Source: Gammaproteobacteria bacterium (GTDB lineage Bacteria > Pseudomonadota > Gammaproteobacteria > Steroidobacterales > GCA-2729495). From it: 64,000 bases of DNA. The DNA is taken from assembly GCA_024277915.1 (NCBI GenBank), contig JAJRUG010000009.1, positions 35,698 to 99,697 of the forward strand, written 5' to 3'. The notes under the pieces are model-generated. The model was given only the letters and a program-made list of their open reading frames with translations, made no database searches and was not told the origin of the DNA. Shown here piece after piece: positions 27,535 to 37,326 of this stretch. Each line of letters begins with the position of its first letter. Within the stretch, counting starts at the first letter, position 1. Made by a program: the position numbers and the translations under genes.

Positions 27535-28871
27535 ACCACCTCCGCCAACGCGTCAATTTGTCCACGGAGGGAATTCGGTAAAGCCTCAGAGATAACGATA
27601 TCCACGAACTGTCCGATGAGGCTTGCTTCCGCCGGGAAATTTACCCATCGGTTATTCTCGGTCTTGCCGGCCAGATGATCCGGGTTCTTTTTGGATCGCC
27701 GCTCCACCAGAACCCGCTGCGTCGTACCAACCATCTCAAGACTGATCCGTCGGGCATTGCTATTGATGCATTCCTGCAGCCGGTTCAAACGCTGATGCTT
27801 GACCTCTTTCGGTGTGTCATCGGCCAGGGCTGCCGCCGGGGTCCCGGGACGCGGACTGTATATAAAACTGAAAGATTGATCGAAGCCGATGTCCTCGATC
27901 AATTTCATTGTCGCTGCAAAATCCTGATCGGTTTCACCCGGAAACCCTACAATAAAATCAGATGATAAACTGATTCCCGGGCGCGCCGCCCGAAGCTGCC
28001 GGATTTTAGCCTTGTATTCCATTGCAGTATGGCCGCGCTTCATCAGGGAGAGGATGTGGTCGGAACCACTTTGCACCGGCAGATGAAGATAGCCGGCCAG
28101 CTTTGGCACTTCAGCGTAAGCCTGAATCAGTCGCCCACCAAATTCCAGCGGATGCGAGGTGGTAAAACGAATACGCTCAATCTGATTGATAGCAGCAACG
28201 TAGCGAATCAACGTCGCCAGATCAGCCACCACACCATCGTGCATCAGCCCACGATAAGCATTGACGTTCTGTCCCAGCAAGTTAATCTCTTTCACGCCCT
28301 GCCCGGCCAGGCACACTGCTTCCGCGACAACATCGTCAAGCGCCCTGCTGACTTCTTCACCCCGGGTGTAGGGTACGACACAGAACGAACAATACTTGCT
28401 GCAGCCCTCCATGATGGAGACAAACGCCGTTACCCCATCGGCACGTGCGACGGGTAGAGAGTCAAACTTCTCTATAGCAGGAAAACTGATATCAACAACC
28501 GGCCGGCCCAGGCCACGGACATCATCCAGCATTGTCGGTAAGCGATGCACTGTCTGTGGACCAAAAATCAGATCCACGCAGGGCGCCCGGCGGCAAATCG
28601 CTTCACCTTCCTGGCTCGCGACACACCCGCCGACCCCGATGACTATTTCCGGGCGAGACTGCTTGAGCTCCCGCCAACGACCAAGCAAAGAGAACACCTT
28701 TTCCTGTGCTTTCTCACGCACTGAACAGGTATTGATCAGCAGGACATCAGCCAGCTCCGGGTCAGATGTGGGCTCAAGGCCGTGACTCTCACGCAATACG
28801 TCAACCATCTTGGCCGAATCGTACTCGTTCATCTGACAACCGAATGTTTTTACAAATACTTTTCCTGACAT
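27531..28871 (-). CDS. miaB: tRNA-2-methylthio-N6-dimethylallyladenosine synthase MiaB
   Basis: MiaB is a radical-SAM enzyme that adds a methylthio group to isopentenyl-A37 in tRNAs reading UNN codons. The 446-residue protein has an N-terminal UPF0004 domain with three cluster Cys ([30 protein letters not shown]). The radical-SAM motif CSKYCSFC is near residue 158, and a C-terminal TRAM domain (about 380-440) ends the protein. Length is close to E. coli MiaB (474). It is the first gene of the miaB-ybeZ-ybeY-corC run. Confidence 0.97.
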   Translation of the reverse strand: MSGKVFVKTFGCQMNEYDSAKMVDVLRESHGLEPTSDPELADVLLINTCSVREKAQEKVFSLLGRWRELKQSRPEIVIGVGGCVASQEGEAICRRAPCVDLIFGPQTVHRLPTMLDDVRGLGRPVVDISFPAIEKFDSLPVARADGVTAFVSIMEGCSKYCSFCVVPYTRGEEVSRALDDVVAEAVCLAGQGVKEINLLGQNVNAYRGLMHDGVVADLATLIRYVAAINQIERIRFTTSHPLEFGGRLIQAYAEVPKLAGYLHLPVQSGSDHILSLMKRGHTAMEYKAKIRQLRAARPGISLSSDFIVGFPGETDQDFAATMKLIEDIGFDQSFSFIYSPRPGTPAAALADDTPKEVKHQRLNRLQECINSNARRISLEMVGTTQRVLVERRSKKNPDHLAGKTENNRWVNFPAEASLIGQFVDIVISEALPNSLRGQIDALAEVV

Positions 28872-28920
28872 ACCTTGGTATATTGAAACTGGGCTACTAA
28901 AGCCGACTGTCTGTTTCAGG

Positions 28921-30633
28921 CTATCGTATGAAGCCCATACTTTCCAGCTTCACAAAGATCCGGTGTGCAGCAAGATCGGCACTCAGATCTGCTGTGTCGA
29001 TAACGATTTCGGCATTTTCCGGTGCTTCGTAAGGATCTGAAATACCGGTAAATTCCTTAATTATCCCGGCACGCGCCTTGGCGTAAAGACCCTTGCGGTC
29101 GCGCTGCTCGCAAATCTCCAGCGATGTAGCAACATGCACTTCCAGAAAGCCACCCACCGAGCCGATCATATCGCGCACTTTTCGCCGCGTTGCAGTATAG
29201 GGAGCAATCGGTGCACAAATCGCGATACCACCATGCTTGGTAATCTCGGCCGCAACATACCCGATGCGCAGAATATTCAGATCCCGATGCTCGCGGGAAA
29301 AACCGAGTTCACTGGAAAGATTCTGGCGAACGTGATCGCCATCCAGAAGAGTCACCGTGCGGCCCCCATTCTCCAGCAGTTTCACCAATAGCGCATTGGC
29401 GATGGTCGACTTGCCGGATCCTGACAGACCGGTGAAAAAAATTGTCACACCCTGCCGGTGTCGGGGCGGATAGGATTTGCGCAGCTCTTTGACGACCTTT
29501 GGGTAAGAGAACCAGTCTGGAATATCCAGCCCTTCTTCCAATCGGCGCCGGAACTCCGTGCCGGAAATATTCAAAACCTTCTGATCCTTGGTGGTCTCAT
29601 CCATCGGCACGTACTGCGCCATATCTTCCACGTATACCATCAGCTTGAACGGAACCATGCTGATGCCGAGTTCTTTCTCACACTTGATCATCAATTCCTG
29701 GGCATCATAGGGACCGTAAAAAGGTTCACCTTTGGAATCGTTACCTGGCCCCGCATGATCGCGGCCTACTACCAGATGGGTACAACCGTAGTTCTTGCGA
29801 ATAAGAGCATGCCACACAGCCTCCCGGGGCCCCGCCATCCGCATGGCAAGATTTAACAGGCTCAAGGTGGTGGTCTGGTCCGGGTACTGCTCGAGGATAT
29901 GCTCGTAACAGCGAACCCGTGTGTAATGGTCTACATCACCCGGCTTGGTCAAGCCTACAACAGGGTGAATCAGAAGATTTGCGTCATTTTCTTTTGCCGC
30001 GCGGAAGGTCAGCTCCTGGTGAGCCCTGTGCAACGGGTTGCGCGTCTGAAAGGCGACTACTTTGCGCCAGCCCAGCTTGCGAAACCGGTCCCGAAGCTCC
30101 GCTGGTGTGTCGCGCAGCAGTTTGAAATCATAATGATTCGGCTGCTCTACACCCTTGAGTTTGCCGCCAAGATAAACCGGATGCGCAGTATGCATCAGGT
30201 AGTTGACGCCAGGGTGAAGCTCATCTTCGGTGCCGAATACCTGCCGGGCTTCCTCGGCCTTGTCGGGTGTCCAGATATCTGACAGCTCAAGCACCGCTAT
30301 CAAGACCCCTTCCGGATCACGCAATGCAACAGAATCGCCTTTGCTCACCGAGGCCGCAAATTCTTCACTAACATCAAGATTGATCGGCATTGGCCAGAGC
30401 ACGCCATCAGGCAAGTGCATGTCTTTGATGACACCGTCATACTCAGCCTGGGTGAGAAACCCTTCAAGTGGCGAAAAAGCACCGTTCAATATCAGTTCAA
30501 TATCGCACAACTGTCGTGCGGTCAGATCCCATGATTTGTATTCACGAGCCTGTTGTTTTTCTTCGCCTGCAGCAGCTTCACTGAGATACAGTTCCTTTAG
30601 TACGCCGCCATGTGGCTCTTTGAAAGCACCCAT
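28921..30633 (-). CDS. Bifunctional sulfate adenylyltransferase / APS kinase
   Basis: This 570-residue fusion activates sulfate in two steps, ATP sulfurylase to APS and then APS kinase to PAPS. The N-terminal SAT part (about residues 1-390) has the active-site [11 protein letters not shown] and GRDHAGPG. The C-terminal kinase (about 395-570) has the P-loop [11 protein letters not shown] and [12 protein letters not shown]. The SAT is the homo-oligomeric type, not the CysDN heterodimer of E. coli. No PAPS reductase, sulfite reductase or sulfotransferase is nearby, so whether the PAPS feeds cysteine synthesis or sulfation cannot be told here. It stands alone between ssb and miaB. Confidence 0.95.
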   Translation of the reverse strand: MGAFKEPHGGVLKELYLSEAAAGEEKQQAREYKSWDLTARQLCDIELILNGAFSPLEGFLTQAEYDGVIKDMHLPDGVLWPMPINLDVSEEFAASVSKGDSVALRDPEGVLIAVLELSDIWTPDKAEEARQVFGTEDELHPGVNYLMHTAHPVYLGGKLKGVEQPNHYDFKLLRDTPAELRDRFRKLGWRKVVAFQTRNPLHRAHQELTFRAAKENDANLLIHPVVGLTKPGDVDHYTRVRCYEHILEQYPDQTTTLSLLNLAMRMAGPREAVWHALIRKNYGCTHLVVGRDHAGPGNDSKGEPFYGPYDAQELMIKCEKELGISMVPFKLMVYVEDMAQYVPMDETTKDQKVLNISGTEFRRRLEEGLDIPDWFSYPKVVKELRKSYPPRHRQGVTIFFTGLSGSGKSTIANALLVKLLENGGRTVTLLDGDHVRQNLSSELGFSREHRDLNILRIGYVAAEITKHGGIAICAPIAPYTATRRKVRDMIGSVGGFLEVHVATSLEICEQRDRKGLYAKARAGIIKEFTGISDPYEAPENAEIVIDTADLSADLAAHRIFVKLESMGFIR

Positions 30634-30683
30634 TAATTCATTTCCTCATTTAAATTATCGACGATTTCCAGATCGTCACTCAC

Positions 30684-30721
30684 CAAAAAAAGTCGGCGCA
30701 TTGACTACCAATGCGCCGACT
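30684..30721 (-). terminator. Intrinsic terminator downstream of ssb
   Basis: A perfect 13-bp stem, AGTCGGCGCATTG (30691-30703) with its complement at 30709-30721 and a 5-base loop, is followed on the minus strand by seven T residues (complement of 30684-30690). It lies 37 bases after the ssb stop and is the clearest intrinsic terminator in the window. It separates ssb from the SAT/APS-kinase gene. Confidence 0.9.
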
Positions 30722-30758
30722 ACTGTGTTCTTTTCAGGCTAGCAGCCTGTGCTGACCG

Positions 30759-31196
30759 TCAAAACGGAATGTCGTCATCGAACTCTGCAACAGCCGGTGC
30801 TGCCGCTGGCGCAGCTGAGGCGCCTGCAGGCTGGGCCATTGGTTGCCCACCACCCTGACCACGACCACCCAGCATCTGCATCTGGTCGCCGACAATTTCA
30901 GTCGTATAACGATCACCGCCCTCGCGATCCTGCCACTTGCGGGTTCGCAGCCGTCCTTCAACATATACCTGGGAACCCTTGCGGAGGTATTCACCGGATA
31001 TCTCGGCAAGTCGGCCGAAAAATACCACTTTATGCCATTCAGTCCGATCAGTCTGTTCGCCGGTTTCTTTGTCCTTCCAGGACTCTGAGGTTGCAACTGA
31101 TATATTGGTCACCGCAGACCCGCTAGGCATATAACGAACCTCGGGATCCTGGCCGAGATTTCCAATAATGATTACCTTGTTTACGCCTCGCGCCAT
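30759..31196 (-). CDS. ssb: Single-stranded DNA-binding protein
   Basis: SSB coats single-stranded DNA in replication, repair and recombination. The 145-residue protein has the OB fold (about residues 1-110) starting [22 protein letters not shown] with [18 protein letters not shown] Gly/Gln/Pro/Ala linker follows, ending in the acidic tip EFDDDIPF that binds partner proteins. The linker is short compared with E. coli SSB (178). It is monocistronic, with a terminator downstream and a 405-base divergent gap to uvrA. The same ssb/uvrA divergent arrangement occurs in E. coli. Confidence 0.97.
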   Translation of the reverse strand: MARGVNKVIIIGNLGQDPEVRYMPSGSAVTNISVATSESWKDKETGEQTDRTEWHKVVFFGRLAEISGEYLRKGSQVYVEGRLRTRKWQDREGGDRYTTEIVGDQMQMLGGRGQGGGQPMAQPAGASAAPAAAPAVAEFDDDIPF

Positions 31197-31229
31197 GACG
31201 ACCCCCTGTTGAAAAAGCTGCTGGCCACT

Positions 31230-31264
31230 CCCCCGATCACCTTGGTCGGGGGCTGCATATTGTA
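31230..31264 (-). promoter_or_regulatory. Candidate ssb promoter -10 and 5'-end hairpin
   Basis: On the minus strand a TACAAT (complement of 31259-31264) lies 62 bases before the ssb ATG, and its matching -35 is weak. Transcription would start near 31252, exactly where a 10-pair hairpin begins (CCCCCGACC at 31252-31244, closing with GGGGG at 31234-31230). A stem at the extreme 5' end could protect the ssb mRNA from decay. The start site is inferred from spacing alone. Confidence 0.4.
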
Positions 31265-31402
31265 TGCCCGGAGCAGGGAAAAGACACGCTCAATTCACTG
31301 TGAAATCGCCAGATTGAGGGATCCAGGGTAGCGGAACCGCTGAAAAGCAGGTCAGGGTCGGTGTGCGGATACTCTTCGGAAATTATAGCCCGCTGGAAAA
31401 AG

Positions 31403-31498
31403 AGGCTCGGAAAAAAGAGGGTCGAACCGCGTTTTCTCCAGGCTGCTGCTGGGCAGTGCCTGGAGAAAACGCGGTTCGACCCTCTTTTTTCCGAGCCT
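31403..31498. repeat. Perfect 41-bp inverted repeat in the ssb-uvrA gap
   Basis: The arm at 31403-31443 is the exact reverse complement of 31458-31498, with a 14-base loop (31444-31457). The arms carry a six-base A-run and GGGTCGAACCGCG. The gap of 405 bases (31197-31601) lies between divergent starts, so this is not an ordinary terminator. It does not code for a plausible protein; open frames crossing it differ in all respects from known families. It could be a MITE-like or REP-like mobile palindrome, or a cruciform regulator. No transposase is nearby. Confidence 0.85.
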
Positions 31499-31542
31499 GC
31501 ATGAGGCCTGGCCTGCTTTTCTTGCTATCTGACTGCTCAATT

Positions 31543-31571
31543 TTGGTTACCGAAAGGAAACGTCGTATAGT
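31543..31571 (+). promoter_or_regulatory. Candidate sigma70 promoter of uvrA
   Basis: TTGGTT (31543-31548) and TATAGT (31566-31571) are separated by 17 bases, good sigma70 spacing, and lie 30 bases before the uvrA ATG. A purine-rich GGCGGAAAAAG just before the ATG would serve as ribosome-binding site. I see no CTG-N10-CAG LexA box overlapping it. The promoter is a prediction. Confidence 0.55.
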
Positions 31572-31601
31572 GGTTCGTTTGATCCTCTTGGCGGAAAAAG
31601 C

Positions 31602-34442
31602 ATGATGCGGATGATCAGTATCCGGGGCGCCCGAACCCATAATCTTAAGAATGTGGATCTGGATCTGCCCCGGGACAAGCTCATTGTGGTGACCGGTTTA
31701 TCCGGATCCGGCAAGTCTTCGCTGGCCTTCGATACCATCTATGCGGAGGGGCAAAGGCGTTATGTCGAATCTTTGTCCGCATATGCCCGGCAATTCCTGT
31801 CGATGATGGAAAAGCCCGACGTGGATCATATCGAAGGGCTGTCCCCCGCTATTTCCATTGAGCAGAAGTCTGCTTCCCACAATCCGCGGTCTACCGTGGG
31901 CACGGTGACTGAGATTTATGATTATCTTCGTCTGCTGTTTGCACGAGCCGGACGTCCGCGCTGCCCGGAACACGGGCTTGATCTTGAGGCCCAGACGGTC
32001 AGCCAGATGGTCGACCAGGTGCTGGCACTTGAAGAGGGCAGCAGATTGCTGCTGCTGGCGCCGGTGGTTCAGGATCGAAAGGGGGAGCATCTTCAACTGA
32101 TTGCAGATCTGCGCGCCCAGGGGTTCGTCCGGGCCCGGATCGATAATGAAGTCATTGAGCTTGATGACCCGCCAAAACTGGATCTGAGGCGCAAGCACAC
32201 TATTGAAGTAGTAGTAGACCGATTTAAGGTACGAGAGGACATCAGCCAGCGATTGGCGGAGTCTTTTGAAACAGCGTTGAAGCTGGCAGACGGAATCGCG
32301 CGCATTGCTTACATGGACCAAAGTGATCAGCCGGAGCTGTTGTTCTCCGATCGCTTCGCCTGTCCTGTTTGCAGCCATAGCATTGCGGAACTCGAACCGA
32401 GGCTGTTCTCCTTTAATAACCCGAACGGTGCCTGCCCGGAATGCGATGGCCTGGGTGTGCGGCAGTTTTTTGATCCGGGTCGGGTAGTCCGGTATCCCAA
32501 TCTCAGCCTGGCCGGGGGTGCTATTCGTGGCTGGGATCGCCGTAATTCCTACTACTTCCAGATGATTCAAAGCCTGGCTGACCATTTCAAATTTGATATT
32601 GAAGTGCCCTATGAAGAACTAAGCGAAAAGGTACGAAAGATTTTGTTATCGGGTAGTGATGATGAACAAATTGAATTCAGATACGTCACCGGCCGTGGCG
32701 TCAACGTAACCCGCACACATGCTTTCGAGGGTATCCTGCCCAACCTGAACCGTCGTTATCGCGAAACGGAATCCGGCATGGTGCGCGAGGAACTGGCCAA
32801 GTATCTCAGCGTACAATCATGTCCGAGTTGTTCCGGAACACGTCTGAACATCGCAGCAAGAAACGTATTTATTCAGGACCTGTCTATCCCGGAAATCACA
32901 TCAATGGCCGTCGGTGAAGCGCTGGTATTTTTCGACAAACTTTCCCTGGCCGGCTGGCGCGGCGAGGTGGCAGCAAAAATCGTCAAGGAAATCGAGAATC
33001 GGGTCCGGTTTCTGGCAGATGTCGGTCTTGAATACCTGACCCTGGATCGAAGTGCGGAAACCCTGTCCGGTGGCGAAGCCCAGCGTATCCGGCTGGCCAG
33101 TCAAATCGGATCGGGGCTGGTTGGTGTGATGTATATTCTCGACGAACCTTCCATCGGCCTGCATCAACGCGACAATCAGCGCCTGCTGAACACCCTGACC
33201 CGACTGCGTGACCTGGGGAATACAGTTCTTGTCGTCGAGCACGATGAAGAAGCCATCCGGGCCAGTGATCATGTGGTCGATATCGGGCCGGGTGCAGGTG
33301 TACACGGCGGGCAAATAGTCGCCCAAGGGACGCCAGCCGAAATCATCAGCCATCCGACATCTCTCACCGGCCAATATCTCTCCGGTATCCGGGAAATCAG
33401 CATTCCCGAGCAACGGGTAATCGCTGATCCGCAGTTGATGCTCAAGATCCGCGGAGCGCGCGGCAACAACCTCAAAAAAATCAATGTCAGCATTCCTATC
33501 GGATTGTTCACCTGTGTGACCGGCGTATCTGGTAGCGGTAAATCAACATTGATTAACGACACGCTGTATAAAACTGCGGCCGAGGCAATCAACAAAAGCA
33601 GTCATGACCCGTCACCCTGCGATGGGATCGACGGGCTGCAACACGTTGATCGGATTATTGAGATCAGCCAGAGTGCGATTGGTCGAACCCCGAGATCAAA
33701 CCCTGCAACCTACACCGGTCTGTTCACAACAATTCGTGACCTGTTTGCCGGCACGCCCGAAGCGCGCGCACGTGGATACAAACCCGGCCGGTTCAGTTTC
33801 AATGTAAAAGGAGGTCGGTGTGAAGCCTGCCAGGGAGATGGTGTGATTCGGGTTGAAATGCACTTCCTCCCCGACATCTATGTTCCCTGCGATCTGTGCA
33901 AGGGTAAACGCTACAACAGAGAAACACTTGAACTTCGCTACAAAGGAAAAAATATTCACGAAGTTCTGGAAATGACAGTAGAGGATGCACTTGAATTCTT
34001 TACCAATGTTCCGGTCGCCGCCAGAAAGCTGCAAACCCTGCTGGATGTCGGTCTCCCCTACCTGACGCTTGGACAAAATGCCACCACACTGTCTGGCGGT
34101 GAAGCGCAGCGAGTCAAGCTGTCAAAAGAACTGTCAAAACGTGCGACTGGCAACACACTGTATATTCTGGATGAGCCTACCACCGGCTTGCATTTTCAGG
34201 ACATCGATCATCTGCTCACCGTACTGCAGCGACTTCGTGACCAGGGCAACACTGTGGTGGTCATCGAACACAATCTGGATGTCATCAAAACAGCCGACTG
34301 GATCATCGACCTGGGCCCCGAGGGCGGGGATGGCGGCGGCACCCTGGTCGCTGAAGGTACGCCGGAGGAAGTCGCTGATACTCCGAGCTCATACACAGGC
34401 CAGTATCTGGCACAACTACTGAAGCGCAATCAGGCTGCCTGA
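31602..34442 (+). CDS. uvrA: Excinuclease ABC subunit A
   Basis: UvrA is the damage-recognition ATPase of nucleotide excision repair. The 946-residue protein has two ABC modules, with Walker A motifs [13 protein letters not shown] (about residue 34) and [10 protein letters not shown] (about 645), and signature motifs [12 protein letters not shown] and [12 protein letters not shown]. Zinc-finger cysteines appear as CPVC...CPEC and CEAC...CDLCKGKRY. The start gives the family N-terminus [14 protein letters not shown]. Length matches E. coli UvrA (940). It is divergent from ssb across the palindrome-bearing gap. Confidence 0.98.
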   Translation: MMRMISIRGARTHNLKNVDLDLPRDKLIVVTGLSGSGKSSLAFDTIYAEGQRRYVESLSAYARQFLSMMEKPDVDHIEGLSPAISIEQKSASHNPRSTVGTVTEIYDYLRLLFARAGRPRCPEHGLDLEAQTVSQMVDQVLALEEGSRLLLLAPVVQDRKGEHLQLIADLRAQGFVRARIDNEVIELDDPPKLDLRRKHTIEVVVDRFKVREDISQRLAESFETALKLADGIARIAYMDQSDQPELLFSDRFACPVCSHSIAELEPRLFSFNNPNGACPECDGLGVRQFFDPGRVVRYPNLSLAGGAIRGWDRRNSYYFQMIQSLADHFKFDIEVPYEELSEKVRKILLSGSDDEQIEFRYVTGRGVNVTRTHAFEGILPNLNRRYRETESGMVREELAKYLSVQSCPSCSGTRLNIAARNVFIQDLSIPEITSMAVGEALVFFDKLSLAGWRGEVAAKIVKEIENRVRFLADVGLEYLTLDRSAETLSGGEAQRIRLASQIGSGLVGVMYILDEPSIGLHQRDNQRLLNTLTRLRDLGNTVLVVEHDEEAIRASDHVVDIGPGAGVHGGQIVAQGTPAEIISHPTSLTGQYLSGIREISIPEQRVIADPQLMLKIRGARGNNLKKINVSIPIGLFTCVTGVSGSGKSTLINDTLYKTAAEAINKSSHDPSPCDGIDGLQHVDRIIEISQSAIGRTPRSNPATYTGLFTTIRDLFAGTPEARARGYKPGRFSFNVKGGRCEACQGDGVIRVEMHFLPDIYVPCDLCKGKRYNRETLELRYKGKNIHEVLEMTVEDALEFFTNVPVAARKLQTLLDVGLPYLTLGQNATTLSGGEAQRVKLSKELSKRATGNTLYILDEPTTGLHFQDIDHLLTVLQRLRDQGNTVVVIEHNLDVIKTADWIIDLGPEGGDGGGTLVAEGTPEEVADTPSSYTGQYLAQLLKRNQAA

Positions 34443-34587
34443 AGTCCAGCGCTACATAGGGGTCAGGCATCTGGCCTGATGTTAAACCACGATCTTGACC
34501 GGTATGAGTCGATACCGCAGGAACAGCGGCAGTTTGGTGTAGAATTTCAGTCCAGCCTGTTAAAGGATATCGGGCGCGGAGAAATCA

Positions 34588-34755
34588 ATGACCAACAGAA
34601 ACTACGGTTCCGGACAATGTCAATCTCCTGTCGTGACACCGGAGAACACCGGCAGACCCTTCCTGAAAGCAGTCAACCAGGTCGCTACCGCGCGTATCAC
34701 CTTTGGAAACGGGTACTCCAGCGGTGAGCTGCTTTTCCCGGCTACCAGCCCATAG
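34588..34755 (+). CDS. Candidate 55-residue ORF of unknown function
   Basis: An ATG at 34588 opens a 55-codon frame that closes with TAG at 34753-34755, 20 bases before modA. A GGAG at 34578-34581 lies 6 bases upstream of the ATG. The product begins MTNRNYGSGQ and ends FGNGYSSGELLFPATSP, a neutral peptide rich in Gly, Ser, Thr and Asn, with no signal peptide or membrane helix. I recognise no family. The uvrA-modA gap of 333 bases contains no other clear feature apart from a weak TCAGGC/GCCTGA hairpin near 34464-34480. It may be a genuine small gene or chance; about even odds. Confidence 0.42.
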   Translation: MTNRNYGSGQCQSPVVTPENTGRPFLKAVNQVATARITFGNGYSSGELLFPATSP

Positions 34756-34775
34756 ATCTGCAGCACAGCAGGCGC

Positions 34776-35534
34776 ATGAAGAAGTCCTTATTGTTGTTTC
34801 TCCTGCTGTTTCTGGCCACCAGCCAATCGTCGGCCATGCCCCCCTCAGCGGGCACGGAAATTCTCGTTGCTGTAGCAAGCAACTTCAAGCACGCAGCCAT
34901 GCGGCTTGCTGCAGTATTTGAGTCAAGTACCAACCATGATGTAGTGCTGATATTCGGTTCTACCGGAAAGCACTATGCACAGATCATCAATGGCGCACCG
35001 TTCGAGGTTTTCCTGGCAGCCGACATTCGACGACCTGAATTATTGGAAAAAGGAGGCATCGCGATACCAGGCAGCCGTTTTACTTATGCTGTGGGGAAAC
35101 TGGTTCTGTGGAGCCCAAAGAGTGAATATGTCGATGCGGACGGTCGTATTCTTGAAAGTGGGCGGTTTCGTTTTCTGGCTATAGCGAATCCTGAACTCGC
35201 ACCGTACGGCAGGGCGGCACAACAAGTGTTACAGGGGCGCGGACTATGGGATGACCTGAAACGTCGCATGGTGCGAGGAGAGAATATTGCCCAGACTTTT
35301 CAGTTTGTCATGACCGAAAATGCTGAAGTCGGCTTCGTAGCGTACTCACAGATCAGACGTCCGAACCATACGATCAAGGGTTCATTCTGGGTGGTTCCCC
35401 AGACGCTGTACACTCCGATCAAACAACAGGCAGTATTATTGGAAGATAACGTTGTTGCCCGGGCATTCTTGTTATTTCTTCGAAGTGATGACGCCGTACA
35501 GATCATCCACGACTTCGGCTACGACACACCATGA
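34776..35534 (+). CDS. modA: Molybdate ABC transporter substrate-binding protein
   Basis: ModA is the periplasmic binding protein of the molybdate importer. The 252-residue protein has a signal peptide ([20 protein letters not shown]) and then [13 protein letters not shown] with [21 protein letters not shown], where Ser residues line the oxyanion site. [19 protein letters not shown] and [12 protein letters not shown] are also family landmarks. modB begins at its stop with a 4-base overlap, so modABC is one operon. Tungstate binding is also possible and cannot be excluded. Confidence 0.95.
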   Translation: MKKSLLLFLLLFLATSQSSAMPPSAGTEILVAVASNFKHAAMRLAAVFESSTNHDVVLIFGSTGKHYAQIINGAPFEVFLAADIRRPELLEKGGIAIPGSRFTYAVGKLVLWSPKSEYVDADGRILESGRFRFLAIANPELAPYGRAAQQVLQGRGLWDDLKRRMVRGENIAQTFQFVMTENAEVGFVAYSQIRRPNHTIKGSFWVVPQTLYTPIKQQAVLLEDNVVARAFLLFLRSDDAVQIIHDFGYDTP

Positions 35535-36214
35535 TATTCAGCGACGCTGATCTCACTGCTCTGGGCATCACACTAAAGCTGGCAGGACTCACCACGCTGA
35601 TTCTGCTGTTGCTGGGCACGCCACTCGCCTGGTGGATGGCGCGCACACGCTGGCGATTCAAGTTCTTGCTTGAGGCGGTCGTCGCACTGCCGCTGGTATT
35701 GCCCCCCACCGTGCTCGGCTTCTATTTACTGCTGATGCTCGGCCCAAACGGGCCTTTGGGCGGACTCCTGTTATCGCTCGGCGGTCAACCGCTGGCGTTT
35801 ACCTTTACCGGCCTGGTAATTGGTTCGGTATTCTACTCAATGCCATTTGTCATCCAGCCGTTGCAGGATGCTTTTTCCGCCATTGGCCAGCGCCCGCTGG
35901 AAGTCGCAGCAACCCTGCGCGCATCACCACTTGATCGGTTTTTTACCGTCGCCCTGCCATTGGCCCGGCCCGGCTTTATCACGGCATCCGTACTTGGGTT
36001 CGCTCATACCCTGGGCGAGTTCGGAGTGGTGCTGATGATTGGTGGCAATATTCCGGGCGAGACACAGGTTCTCTCCATCGCCATCTATGATCATGTCGAA
36101 GGTCTGGAGTACGCCAACGCTCATATATTGTCGGCAGGACTGCTGCTACTGTCTTTTATCATGTTGATCACGGTTTATGCCGTCAACCGGCGGTTCCGGT
36201 TGCTGCATTCATGA
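35531..36214 (+). CDS. modB: Molybdate ABC transporter permease
   Basis: ModB is the inner-membrane channel of the molybdate importer. The 227-residue protein has five or six hydrophobic helices and the EAA loop [20 protein letters not shown], which contacts the ATPase. [20 protein letters not shown] is the usual family signature. Its ATG overlaps modA and its stop overlaps modC, both as ATGA, so the three proteins are translationally coupled. Length equals E. coli ModB (229). Confidence 0.96.
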   Translation: MIFSDADLTALGITLKLAGLTTLILLLLGTPLAWWMARTRWRFKFLLEAVVALPLVLPPTVLGFYLLLMLGPNGPLGGLLLSLGGQPLAFTFTGLVIGSVFYSMPFVIQPLQDAFSAIGQRPLEVAATLRASPLDRFFTVALPLARPGFITASVLGFAHTLGEFGVVLMIGGNIPGETQVLSIAIYDHVEGLEYANAHILSAGLLLLSFIMLITVYAVNRRFRLLHS

Positions 36215-37278
36215 CCATTAGTGCCAGATTTCGTGTTAACAGGGGTGATTTTTCGCTGGATGTTGACCTTGACCTGCCCTTAACAGGTGTCACATCACTT
36301 GTTGGCCCTTCAGGCTGCGGTAAAACGACACTGCTACGTGCGATTGCCGGACTGGAACACTTCCCTGATGGCTACCTGAAGGTGGGTGACTCCATCTGGC
36401 AGGACGGTCAACATTTCCTGCTGCCACACCAGCGTCCCATTGGCTACGTTTTCCAGGAAGTCGGTTTGTTCGTCCATCTTAGTGTGCAGGGCAATCTTGA
36501 ATACGGTATCAAACGGGTACCTGAGCATGAGCGCAGGGTCTCTTTGGACCATGCCATTGAACTGCTGGGAATCCGGCATCTGCTGCCACGCGCACCCGAT
36601 ACGCTGTCAGGTGGAGAGCGACAACGCGTGGCCATTGCCAGAGCTCTGTCAGTCAGCCCCCGATTGCTACTGATGGATGAACCCCTGGCCGCTGTAGACC
36701 CGGACCGCAAGCAGGAGATACTCCCCTACATCGAGTCCCTGCATCACGAACTCGCTATTCCGGTAATTTATGTCAGTCATTCTCCTGATGAAGTGGCACG
36801 ACTGGCGGATCATCTGGTCTTTCTGGAAGCAGGACACATCGTCGCAAGTGGACCAAGCCTCGAGGTATTTACCCGGCTCGATCTTCCTGTTGCCCACAAG
36901 AATGATGCGGCGGCGATTGTCGAAGCGGTCGTTGCAGGATATGACCAGAACTATCATCTGAACTATCTGGATTTTACCGGTGGACAGATTGCCGTCGCCG
37001 GTAAAGCAATGCAGGTTGGTGACCGGGTTCGGGTGCGAATTGCGGCTCGCGATGTCAGCCTGACGCTGGAACACCAGTCGAACACCAGTATTCTGAATAT
37101 ATTTCCGGCAACCGTTGATGCGATTACCGATGAGGGACAGTCCCAGGTCACAGTGCGATTACTGATGGGAGATGTGCCCCTGTTGTCCCGCATCACAAGA
37201 AAATCAGCAGTGGAGCTTGGCCTGGAGCCGGGAAAAGTGGTGTACGCACAGGCTAAAAGCATCGCTCTGTTATCCTAG
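36211..37278 (+). CDS. modC: Molybdate ABC transporter ATP-binding protein
   Basis: ModC energises molybdate uptake. The 355-residue protein has Walker [17 protein letters not shown], the Q-loop segment [15 protein letters not shown], signature [15 protein letters not shown] and Walker [13 protein letters not shown]-terminal TOBE/Mop-like oxyanion-binding domain spans about residues 285-352 ([13 protein letters not shown] and [18 protein letters not shown]), which can mediate feedback by bound molybdate. It ends 48 bases before the prenyltransferase gene, on the same strand. Confidence 0.96.
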   Translation: MTISARFRVNRGDFSLDVDLDLPLTGVTSLVGPSGCGKTTLLRAIAGLEHFPDGYLKVGDSIWQDGQHFLLPHQRPIGYVFQEVGLFVHLSVQGNLEYGIKRVPEHERRVSLDHAIELLGIRHLLPRAPDTLSGGERQRVAIARALSVSPRLLLMDEPLAAVDPDRKQEILPYIESLHHELAIPVIYVSHSPDEVARLADHLVFLEAGHIVASGPSLEVFTRLDLPVAHKNDAAAIVEAVVAGYDQNYHLNYLDFTGGQIAVAGKAMQVGDRVRVRIAARDVSLTLEHQSNTSILNIFPATVDAITDEGQSQVTVRLLMGDVPLLSRITRKSAVELGLEPGKVVYAQAKSIALLS

Positions 37279-37326
37279 CTGCGATCACCGAGACTTGGAT
37301 CCTGCCGGGTGGAAACTGATCAAACC

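Noticed and set aside
28872..28920. Interrupted stem TGAAAC/GTTTCA between the SAT/APS-kinase gene and miaB as a terminator
   Set aside because: The inner stem is only 4 bp and no T-run follows on the minus strand.
31363..31640. Open frames of 60-85 residues over the ssb-uvrA palindrome
   Set aside because: They reflect the inverted repeat read in different directions, lack plausible ribosome-binding sites and resemble no family.
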